Below, one piece after another: positions 52,301-58,668 of a stretch of DNA of 64,000 bases. The position numbers and the translations under genes are program-made. The notes beneath the pieces are model-generated. The model was not told the DNA's origin, ran no database searches, and worked only from the letters and a program-made list of their open reading frames with translations. How positions within the stretch are numbered: position 1 is the first letter of the stretch; each line of letters begins with the position of its first letter. The DNA comes from Larkinella sp051857545 (GTDB taxonomy: Bacteria; Bacteroidota; Bacteroidia; Cytophagales; Spirosomataceae), in the NCBI RefSeq assembly GCF_051857545.1, contig NZ_JBPZHB010000007.1:62001-126000 (forward strand). Reading direction: 5' to 3'.

Positions 52301-52659
52301 GTCACAACCACTTCGTTCAGGGCTTGTGTGGAAACCGTCAGCGTAACATTGATCGTCGTTTTGGAACCGACCGGCACTTCCTGCGCTTCAAAACCGATAA
52401 AAGAATAAATTAAAACCGATGACGGATTCGGAACGTTCAGTGTATACGTTCCGTCGGTGCGGGTGGTCGTACCGGACGTGGTGCCTTTCACCAGAATCGA
52501 AACGCCCGGCAGCGCCTGCCCGCCTTCCGACGATACAACCTTGCCAGTGATGGTCTGGGCCAGCAAAGGCAAGCCCATCAATAAAATAGCCAGAGTCAGG
52601 ACAGCCCGACGATAACTGACCCTTCCTGACCGAATCGAAGAAGGTAGCTTTTGTGTCAT
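49336..52659 (-). CDS. SusC/RagA-family TonB-linked outer-membrane transporter
   Basis: 1107 residues from the ATG at 52659 (MTQKLPSS), with the signal peptide at about 18-35; a longer frame to 52737 runs over promoter DNA. Domains: CarboxypepD_reg (about 38-115, ITGKVVSSEGGQALPGVSIL), plug (about 120-235, with VTALGISKQQRNLGYVTQ, IRGEKSLNINANQPLFVIDG, VLKGASATALYGSRAANGVV), then the barrel. It pairs with the SusD-like lipoprotein that follows and imports a bound oligosaccharide or peptide. A -7 box lies about 80 bases upstream. Confidence 0.93.
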   Translation of the reverse strand: MTQKLPSSIRSGRVSYRRAVLTLAILLMGLPLLAQTITGKVVSSEGGQALPGVSILVKGTTSGTTTRTDGTYTLNVPNPSSVLIYSFIGFEAQEVPVGSKTTINVTLTVSTQALNEVVVTALGISKQQRNLGYVTQKIDNSALSQARETNLVSQLAGKIAGVTVVNSPSGIGGSSRITIRGEKSLNINANQPLFVIDGLPINNNFVGSSGRNNQDADYGNGAGFINPDDVETMTVLKGASATALYGSRAANGVVVITTKTGKGTKGIGVSVNSNVTFESVLRLPDYQNVYGQGLNGEFSFKDGSGGGLRDGVDESWGPKMDGRLIVQHDSPTDKGYRAGDTKVPGGPGVATPTPFIAHPNSIRDFFETGRIVTNNVAVTGSNDKGDFRMSFTNLDQKGFVPNTDLTRNTFNVNAGYKLTDRFTARTNVSYIRNHSDNRPNLSYGTENIMYLLNCWWGRHIDMASMRNYWQPGLEGIQQFNFNYNYHDNPYFNMYENTNGQDINRVIGNVTLSYQLTDWLSVQGRTQVDYQDELRVRQRAFSTQRYPYGSYRREAVKTMERNTDLLFLVDKRLNDAFTLSGTLGGNQRLNKYDYIDNFAPQLTVPGVYSLNNSRVPLEYSQNRSDRRINSMFASAQLTYLDKLTLEMTGRNDWSSTLTLPQGVVGMADNSYFYWSGTLSAVVSDWVKMPEWVSFAKVRAGYAQVGNDTEPYQFSQPFNPGTPWGTTPTFSESTRIPNLSLKPEISSSQEYGFDLRFLKNRVGLDFTYYNTISKNQIIFLPLSGTTGYSQIVQNAGRIQNNGIEVMLNLTPIRMDNIGFRWDMNVNFSRNRSKVLELANGVSTYELASRYFSVQARVNERMGDMYGYAYERVSSDPKSPYYDPTGQNVGQMVITADGRPISTTSLQKLGNYNPDWLAGINNSFKYKGFNLSFLFDIRKGGEVYSHTYVVGREAGQLVETLQGRENGYYDNSVDKTFTNAPAGTYYVVPGVVKTGEGQFAANARRISAREWHSAFTLGRRVLEDAIFDASFTKLREVKLGYSLPNSIMGKKLPFRNVTVSLVGRNLFLWTKVPHIDPETASVSGGTIIPGSESVAIPSARNYGVNLSFNL

Positions 52660-52734
52660 AGTGTAGTTTGGATGTTCCGGTTTTACGGAAAGTTGAACGA
52701 TGGATACGAAACGATGGATGCTTTTACGAAACCG

Positions 52735-52742
52735 CAAAAGTA
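52735..52742 (-). promoter_or_regulatory. -7 box of the susC/susD operon
   Basis: TACTTTTG on the minus strand, 76 bases before the ATG at 52659. No TTG lies at the usual distance, which would suit an activator- or ECF-dependent promoter. Confidence 0.4.
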
Positions 52743-53028
52743 CCCGGCACTTGTGTCGGAATTATTACCGAATTATGAACTTTATACTACCAGGAGAAAG
52801 AATAATACAAAATTTGCCTTATACCCTGATTAGCAGCATAAATAAGTAGTTCTGTTTTAAAATTAAAAATAGTATATCGAATTACTTAAAAAAATATTTG
52901 AATAATTCGGAATAGCCTTTGGCACAAAATGACCGCTTAATTAACGGTTTGCCGTTAAATAAATGCTTCATGGGTTCTGAGCGGCAGGATGAATACCTTT
53001 CTGCCCGGTCCTAAACCTCTGTCGTGCT
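52743..53028. other. AT-rich divergent promoter region
   Basis: No gene. Markedly AT-rich between 52780 and 52960, with a possible TAGCCTTTGG near 52913. It should hold promoters for both susC and the injection-system operon, but no complete consensus for the latter is seen. Confidence 0.45.
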
Positions 53029-53628
53029 ATGATCTATGAAGCGCTGGAACTGATCCGCTCCGAACTGGAGACGTATGTAAAACCGCTCGCGGATGGCATA
53101 ACGGTCAATCTGGGCAGCATTGCCGCGGTTGCCGGCACGCAGGCCAACACAATTCTGATTGGTTTGGTCCATCTCGAAGAAGAAGCAACGCTCAAAAATA
53201 CCAGCCCCTACCAGCGCAACAGCACCACCGGCGGTTTCGACGTCCGGAACCCGCCCGTTTTCCTGAATCTCTACGTGTTGATCAGTGCCAATTATTCGGG
53301 AATTGGTGACTACGAAACCGCCCTGAAACTGCTCTCGCGAACGGTTCAGTGTTTTCAGCAAAAAAATCAGTTTACGATTGCCAATACCCTCACGGATAAG
53401 ATCTTCGACGACGCGCAGGCCCTGATGCTGCGCATGACCGTCGAGTTGTACAGCCTCTCGTTCGAGAAACTGAATCAGCTCTGGGGAACCCTCGGCGGCA
53501 AGCAGGTGCCATCGGTCGTGTATAAGGTCCGGGTCGTGGAAGAACAGGCCGAAGGGCAACTCGGCGCCGGAACCCAGATTCTGTCGATTGAAGGCGTTCG
53601 AAAACCGATCCCGATTTCTTCGGATTGA
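53029..53628 (+). CDS. eCIS cap/terminator protein, Pvc16-like (DUF4255)
   Basis: 199 residues. The opening MIYEALELIRSELETYV and GITVNLGSIAAV, LVHLEEEATLKN, NPPVFLNLYVLISANYSGIGDYETALKLLS are the standard pattern of DUF4255 proteins, the family of Afp16/Pvc16. In contractile injection systems this protein caps the end of tube and sheath and helps set the length. It is the first gene of the operon; 54 bases follow to the next gene. In the PVC locus the cap gene is last, so the order here is that of the Bacteroidota-type clusters. Confidence 0.88.
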   Translation: MIYEALELIRSELETYVKPLADGITVNLGSIAAVAGTQANTILIGLVHLEEEATLKNTSPYQRNSTTGGFDVRNPPVFLNLYVLISANYSGIGDYETALKLLSRTVQCFQQKNQFTIANTLTDKIFDDAQALMLRMTVELYSLSFEKLNQLWGTLGGKQVPSVVYKVRVVEEQAEGQLGAGTQILSIEGVRKPIPISSD

Positions 53629-53682
53629 ACGTCCTTCCCATCCTGACGCCTTTACGTCCTCACCCCTTCACAATATTTTCCG

Positions 53683-54513
53683 ATGAAACCGCTTCTTCCC
53701 GAATCGTTTGGCATCAGCTACCAGGTTCTGTTCACCGTTCGGGTGCTCCACCGGTATTTCCTGGATTTTGGCACCACGCCCTTCGATACGGAAGCGCCAT
53801 CGGCTGAAGCACGAAAAAAAATAGAATTGATCCGGCGGGGGTATGACGTCGCCCAATTCCTGGCGTTTCTGCCCGATGCCCCGACCCAGCAACGCCTGAA
53901 AAACCAGCGCATGCTCTTCAAAAAACAGGCTGACGGTTTCGTGGTGCTGGCGGCTACCGAAAATCCCCGCAGTCCAACGCCCTTCCTGCCCCTTGCTGCA
54001 GGTCTGAAGTTCGTCTTCGCGGTGTATCCGACCGATCCGTTTTTTATGCTCTATACGAACCTGACGCCCGAAGTCATGAACGAGTTGAAACGACCGATGC
54101 GCGGTTTCCGGCTTAAAAACCGCAACTCATCGGAAAACCCGTTGGAAAATCAATTGAATACCGGTGAAACGATTCGGATGGCCGATCTGGAAGACCAGCC
54201 ACCTGAACACGCGGTGACCGGACGGCTGGAGCGGCCCCTGGGCTTCATCGAAATTGAACACGCCCCCCCGACCCGCAGCCTGCTGACGGCGGAGGATGCG
54301 TTTCAGCCCACGCTGACCTACACGCTGACGCTGCAAAACCGCACGACCCGCTGGCGGCTGAAAAACGATGCGCCCGGTGACTTTGCGGGCGAACACCAAC
54401 TGGTAAAAAACGGACTGATTCCCGTGGTGAACGGCACGACCAAACTCGTCAATCCGACACCCGCGACCACCACCTTCGAAAACGACGGACACTTTTATTC
54501 CACGATTTACTAA
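53683..54513 (+). CDS. eCIS-associated protein of unknown function
   Basis: 276 residues, no signal peptide, no named family known to me. The first half has FGISYQVLFTVRVLHRYFLD and LIRRGYDVAQFLAFLPD, the middle KPMRGFRLKNRN-like residues and a proline-rich stretch; strands dominate (LKFVFAVYPTDPFFMLYTN; TYTLTLQNRTTRWRLKN). It lies between cap and sheath genes and the spacing (54 and 24 bases) says it belongs to the operon. A structural or assembly role at the cap end is inferred. Confidence 0.65.
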   Translation: MKPLLPESFGISYQVLFTVRVLHRYFLDFGTTPFDTEAPSAEARKKIELIRRGYDVAQFLAFLPDAPTQQRLKNQRMLFKKQADGFVVLAATENPRSPTPFLPLAAGLKFVFAVYPTDPFFMLYTNLTPEVMNELKRPMRGFRLKNRNSSENPLENQLNTGETIRMADLEDQPPEHAVTGRLERPLGFIEIEHAPPTRSLLTAEDAFQPTLTYTLTLQNRTTRWRLKNDAPGDFAGEHQLVKNGLIPVVNGTTKLVNPTPATTTFENDGHFYSTIY

Positions 54514-54537
54514 ACCCCAGTCAAACCTCCTCTGCTC

Positions 54538-56754
54538 ATGGCAAGTACACTCAATTTAGCGACGCTGAAAACTCCGGGCGTCTACATCGACGAGGTGTCG
54601 CTGTTCCCGCCATCCGTGGCCCAGGTCGAAACCGCCATTCCGGCCTTTATCGGCTACACCCGGTTTGCCGAAAAAGATGGCAAGGACATTACCGGAAAAG
54701 CATTGAAAATCAAGTCAATGGTCGATTACCGGACGTATTTCGGCGGTGGACCGGATCGGGAAATCACGGTCAGTCTGGGTCCAACCAACGCCGTAAAAAC
54801 GGTCGACATGCAACCAGCCTGGTACCTGCACGACAGCCTGATGCTGTTTTTTGCCAATGGCGGGGAGAAATGCTACATCCTTTCGGTGGGCGGATACGAC
54901 ACCAATTCCGTTTCCCAGACCCATTTTACGGACGCCATCGACGAACTGAAAAAACACGACGAGCCCACCCTGCTCGTGATGCCCGACCTGATGCTGCTGA
55001 CCAACCCGGCTCACATTGCCGCCGTGCAGCAGGCGGCCATCGACCATTGCAACAAATTGCAGGATCGCTTCGCCATTCTGGATGTCAAGGTGAGCGATCT
55101 GACCAAAACCACCGTCGATGATGCCGACATTACTGCTTTCCGGGGCAGCGTTTCCAACTTTCTGAAATACGGAGCGGCCTACTATCCCTGGCTCAAAACC
55201 TCCCTGCCGTTTGACATGAGCTTCGCCGGTCTGACGATCACCAAAGGCGGAAATCCAACCACGCTGGGTGCGCTTCTGGACCCGGGTGCCCCCAACAACG
55301 CCCTGCTGACCGAAGCGGACACGCTGGCGACCGATGGGTTTGCCGACGCAAAAGCCATTCAGAATGTGGCCGTTCCGGCGGTCGTGGACTACCAGGCTTC
55401 GGCGGATAAAGAAGCCAAAAAGACGTTCATCTCGGCCGCCATTACCGCTTTTGATGGAATTGACCCGGACACGGTTTTCAAAAACAAACCCGTTCAGGAT
55501 GTGCTGAAAGCCTTTACCGATGCGGGAAATGCCGAATGGCTGGCGATCCAGAGCGATAACACGGCGCTGGTGGTTACGGGTGATCCGGGCACCCATTCAA
55601 CGGATGCCGCCATCGACGCGGTTTTTAACCGGCTGGTTGCCTACATCACGCGATTCAAAACCGAGGCAAAAACCGCCCTGCCGGCTTTGCTGACGGCCAA
55701 ACAGCTCGAAATCCAGCAGAAAATTCCGCTGTTTGCGCTGGTTCGCAAAGCCGAAACCCTCGTCGCCGATCAAATGATCGTCAATGACCTGGTGGAAAGC
55801 AGTAAGGCGGCCTATGAAGCGGCCGGTACAACGGCCACCAAAAAAACGGAGTTGCTGAAGGCGCTCAATGCGTTTAACGGTTCCCCCGCTGCACTGGCGT
55901 TTACGAATACCGATGTTCGGCTGAGCTACCAGGACTATACGGACCAGGCCACACCTTCGGCCGCCGGGAAAAAACTGACCGATCTTCTGGCCAGTGCAAC
56001 GGCCCTGTCGGGTTCCAATGCGTCGGCTTACGACGACAAGTTTGCGGAAGTGACCGGTTACATCGCCGAATTTCAGGCGCTCCTGACCGCGCGTCTGAAA
56101 TCGCTGGAACTGGAAATGAAGTCGAAAATTCCGGTGTATGCCGCCATCGTTGCGGCCACCGAAGCGCAGGGCATCATTCTGCCGCCCAGTGGTGCCGTGG
56201 CCGGGGTGTACGCCAGCGTCGACGAAAACCGGGGCGTCTGGAAAGCACCGGCCAACGTGGGCATCTCCAACGTCGTCGGGCCAACGGTTTTGATTACCGA
56301 TTCCGATCAGGAAAGCCTGAATGTCGATGTCGAAGGCGGCAAATCCATCAACGCCATCCGGTATTTTACGGGCAAGGGAACGCTCGTCTGGGGTGCGCGA
56401 ACACTGGCGGGCAACGACAACGAATGGCGCTACGTATCGGTTCGGCGGTTTTTCATCATGGTGGAAGAGTCGGTCAAGAAAGCCTCCGGCCAGTTTGTCT
56501 TCGAACCCAACGACGCCAATACGTGGGTGAAAGTGCGAGCCATGATCGAGAATTTCCTGACGCTGCAATGGCGGGCCGGGGCGCTGGCAGGGGTCAAACC
56601 GGAGCACGCATTCTACGTCCGCGTTGGCTTGGGCCAAACCATGACCTCCCAGGACATCCTGAACGGTTTTCTGATCGTCGAAATCGGCATGGCGGTGGTT
56701 CGTCCGGCCGAATTCATTGTCTTACGCTTCTCCCACAAAATGCAGGAATCTTAA
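54538..56754 (+). CDS. eCIS contractile sheath protein with a large duplicated insertion
   Basis: 738 residues; sheath proteins of this class are often 350-550. The N-terminus LATLKTPGVYIDEVS and the end (NTWVKVRAMIENFLTLQWRAG, FLIVEIGMAVVRPAEFIVLR) are classic sheath. Between AAYYPWLKTSLPF (213-225) and PPSGAVAGVYASVDENRGVW (549-568), which lie closer together in short sheaths, sits about 320 residues of Ala/Thr/Lys-rich helices. Two parts of it look alike: LVAYITRF to KIPLFA (366-400) and VTGYIAEF to KIPVYA (505-535). The insertion should face outward on the sheath surface. Confidence 0.88.
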   Translation: MASTLNLATLKTPGVYIDEVSLFPPSVAQVETAIPAFIGYTRFAEKDGKDITGKALKIKSMVDYRTYFGGGPDREITVSLGPTNAVKTVDMQPAWYLHDSLMLFFANGGEKCYILSVGGYDTNSVSQTHFTDAIDELKKHDEPTLLVMPDLMLLTNPAHIAAVQQAAIDHCNKLQDRFAILDVKVSDLTKTTVDDADITAFRGSVSNFLKYGAAYYPWLKTSLPFDMSFAGLTITKGGNPTTLGALLDPGAPNNALLTEADTLATDGFADAKAIQNVAVPAVVDYQASADKEAKKTFISAAITAFDGIDPDTVFKNKPVQDVLKAFTDAGNAEWLAIQSDNTALVVTGDPGTHSTDAAIDAVFNRLVAYITRFKTEAKTALPALLTAKQLEIQQKIPLFALVRKAETLVADQMIVNDLVESSKAAYEAAGTTATKKTELLKALNAFNGSPAALAFTNTDVRLSYQDYTDQATPSAAGKKLTDLLASATALSGSNASAYDDKFAEVTGYIAEFQALLTARLKSLELEMKSKIPVYAAIVAATEAQGIILPPSGAVAGVYASVDENRGVWKAPANVGISNVVGPTVLITDSDQESLNVDVEGGKSINAIRYFTGKGTLVWGARTLAGNDNEWRYVSVRRFFIMVEESVKKASGQFVFEPNDANTWVKVRAMIENFLTLQWRAGALAGVKPEHAFYVRVGLGQTMTSQDILNGFLIVEIGMAVVRPAEFIVLRFSHKMQES

Positions 56755-56767
56755 CGCATAACCGATC

Positions 56768-57202
56768 ATGGCAGCAGTCTATCCATTACCCAAATTTCAT
56801 TTTCAGGTTGAGTGGGGCGGAGTCCGCCTGGGATTCTCGGAAGTGACCGGTCTGAACGTCGAAACCGACGTGATCGAATACCGCGAGGGCGCATCGCCCG
56901 AGTATCACAAAATCAAAATGCCCGGTTTGCAGAAGTTCCCCAACATCACCCTGAAACGCGGGACGTTCAAAGCCGACAACGAATTTTTCAACTGGTGGAA
57001 TACCGTGGCCCTGAACACCATCGAACGTCGCAACCTGATTATCAGCCTGCTCAACGAAAATCACGAGCCGGTGGTGGTCTGGAAAGTCAAGCAGGCCTGG
57101 CCGTCGAAAGTGATGTCGGGCGATTTGAAAGCCGACGCCAACGAGGTGCTGATCGAGAGCATCGAGCTGGTGCACGAAGGGTTGACCATCCAGAACGAAT
57201 AA
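56768..57202 (+). CDS. eCIS inner tube protein (Pvc1/Hcp-like)
   Basis: 144 residues of the conserved phage-tail tube family: YPLPKFHFQVEWGGVRLGFS, EVTGLNVETDVIEYREG, LKRGTFKADNEFFNWW and the end IESIELVHEGLTIQN. It forms the hexameric rings of the tube that are propelled by the sheath. It starts 13 bases after the sheath gene, so both are translated from one message, as expected for parts needed in large numbers. Confidence 0.9.
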   Translation: MAAVYPLPKFHFQVEWGGVRLGFSEVTGLNVETDVIEYREGASPEYHKIKMPGLQKFPNITLKRGTFKADNEFFNWWNTVALNTIERRNLIISLLNENHEPVVVWKVKQAWPSKVMSGDLKADANEVLIESIELVHEGLTIQNE

Positions 57203-57205
57203 GGT

Positions 57206-57655
57206 ATGGCGGGGCTAGTCTATCCACCGGTCGGCTTTCATTTTGTGGTGGAATTTGAACTCTTTCCAAAGACGGACCAGGACACCCGGTTTCAGGAAGT
57301 CACGGGGCTGAACGTCGAAATGCAGATGGAAAGCATCCGGGAAGGGGGCGAAAACCGCTTTGAACACCAGTTGCCGGTTCGCACCAAATACAGCGATCTG
57401 GTGCTGAAACGGGGCCTTTTCGTGGGGTCAGACGTGTACCGATGGGCGAAAGACGCGTTCGAAAACTTTCAGTTTCAACCCGTTAACCTGTTGGTAACGC
57501 TGCTCAACGATCAACACGCTCCGCTGGTTTCGTGGCATGTGGTGCATGCGTTGCCGAAAAAGTGGGACATCTCCGCTTTCAATGCCGAACAGAACACCAT
57601 TGCCATCGAAACGCTGACGCTCACGTACCGCTATTACACCACCATCCGAATCTGA
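57206..57655 (+). CDS. Second eCIS tube protein (Pvc5-like, tube start)
   Basis: 149 residues of the same fold as the preceding gene: YPPVGFHFVVEFELFPKTDQ, QEVTGLNVEMQMESIREGGE, VLKRGLFVGSDVYRWAKDAF, IETLTLTYRYYTTIRI. The divergence from the main tube protein and the position match Pvc5/Afp5, which begins the tube on the baseplate. It starts 3 bases after the stop of the first tube gene. Confidence 0.87.
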   Translation: MAGLVYPPVGFHFVVEFELFPKTDQDTRFQEVTGLNVEMQMESIREGGENRFEHQLPVRTKYSDLVLKRGLFVGSDVYRWAKDAFENFQFQPVNLLVTLLNDQHAPLVSWHVVHALPKKWDISAFNAEQNTIAIETLTLTYRYYTTIRI

Positions 57656-57658
57656 ACC

Positions 57659-57823
57659 ATGCCCATTATTATTCGTGAACTGGTCATCACGGCCACGGTC
57701 GACGGCAATGCCGCCCGACAGGTCACCTCAGCCGCCACCCCGCCCGCCGACGCGCAGAAGCAACTCGTCCGCCAGTGTGTCGAGCAGGTGCTGGCTATTT
57801 TAAGGGAGAAAAACGAACGGTAA
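57659..57823 (+). CDS. 54-residue eCIS protein, DUF5908-like
   Basis: A short frame with ATG at 57659, 3 bases after the tube gene. It reads MPIIIRELVITATVDGNAAR, then an Ala/Pro-rich part and a C-terminal helix ending LREKNER. The opening (P-I-x-I-R-E-L) is the mark of the small DUF5908 proteins found between tube and LysM genes in contractile injection loci, the place of Pvc6. Function unknown; size and position argue for a real gene. Confidence 0.8.
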   Translation: MPIIIRELVITATVDGNAARQVTSAATPPADAQKQLVRQCVEQVLAILREKNER

Positions 57824-57825
57824 GA

Positions 57826-57918
57826 CGGTTTTCAGTTTACGGTTTACGGCTTACGGTGGCTGACGCATACTCAGGATGCGTCAGCCACCGTAAACTGAAA
57901 ACCGTAAACCGTAAACCA
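57826..57918. repeat. Heptamer-armed palindrome inside the eCIS operon
   Basis: Left arm 57826-57868 and right arm from 57876, loop of 7. Both arms end in the shared core GGTGGCTGACGCAT and carry 7-base units (GTTTTCA, GTTTACG, GTTTACG, GCTTACG). It starts 2 bases after the DUF5908-like stop codon and fills the only large gap in the operon, between tube genes and baseplate genes. Confidence 0.88.
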
Positions 57919-57932
57919 TAAACGGCTTAACT

Positions 57933-58652
57933 ATGCTGGGTGAACTGGTTAAAATGAAGCTGACGGGTTATCACGATGTTGGTTTTAAAGAACGAACGGG
58001 TGAGGAATACACGGCGGTGGTCAACCCCGAAACCTACACGCTGAACTACGAAATTCAGGCGAATCAGGAAAGTGCGGGCGGCACAAGCGCGAACCAATCG
58101 ACGTTCAACAAAATCGCTCCGCGCAAGCTGGAGTTTGAATTTCTGTTCGATTCCACGGGTGCCCTGACGCCGACGGGAGCCGCCCCTCCCCGGTCGGTCG
58201 GCACCAGCCAGGGCGTTTGGGAGCAGGTGGAGCAGTTGAAGAAAACGTCGTTCGATTTCATCGGTGAAACCCACCAGCCGCCGTACGTTGAACTGGCGTG
58301 GGGCAAGTTGATTTTCAAGTGCAAAACCGAGAAAATCAACATTACCTACAAGCTGTTCAAACCCGACGGAACGCCCGTCCGCGCCATCGCCAAGGTCAGT
58401 TTTGTGGAGGTCGTCAACGACGAGCTTCGCACCAAAAAAGAAAAAACTGCGTCGCCGGATCTGACCCACCTCCGCACCGTTCAGGAAGGCGACACGCTGC
58501 CGCTGATGTGCCACCGGATCTACGGCGATTCGACGCTCTACCGGGAAGTAGCCCGCGTGAATAAACTGGTGAATTTCAGAAAACTGGTAGCCGGGCAACG
58601 GCTTTTCTTCCCGCCTATCGACAAACAGCAAACCGTAAACCGTAAACCGTAA
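57933..58652 (+). CDS. eCIS LysM-containing tube/spike adaptor (Pvc7-like)
   Basis: 239 residues. The N-terminal 160 residues (VKMKLTGYHDVGFKERTGEE, VNPETYTLNYEIQ, LEFEFLFDSTGAL, YVELAWGKLIFKCKTEKI) are the conserved CIS adaptor domain; a LysM unit follows (HLRTVQEGDTLPLMCHRIYG, about 176-195) to LVAGQRLFFPPID. The protein links the tube start to the spike. The last residues, QQTVNRKP, and the TAA stop are written by a fragment of the heptamer repeat (58627-58655), so the natural C-terminus has been replaced. Confidence 0.88.
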   Translation: MLGELVKMKLTGYHDVGFKERTGEEYTAVVNPETYTLNYEIQANQESAGGTSANQSTFNKIAPRKLEFEFLFDSTGALTPTGAAPPRSVGTSQGVWEQVEQLKKTSFDFIGETHQPPYVELAWGKLIFKCKTEKINITYKLFKPDGTPVRAIAKVSFVEVVNDELRTKKEKTASPDLTHLRTVQEGDTLPLMCHRIYGDSTLYREVARVNKLVNFRKLVAGQRLFFPPIDKQQTVNRKP

Positions 58653-58655
58653 ACG
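58627..58655. repeat. Heptamer-repeat fragment forming a gene end
   Basis: Four tandem copies of AACCGTA/AAACCGT lie across the LysM gene's stop codon. This is the arm sequence of the 57826 palindrome without its partner. It ends 13 bases before the spike gene. Confidence 0.8.
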
Positions 58656-58668
58656 ATACACCGTCCCC

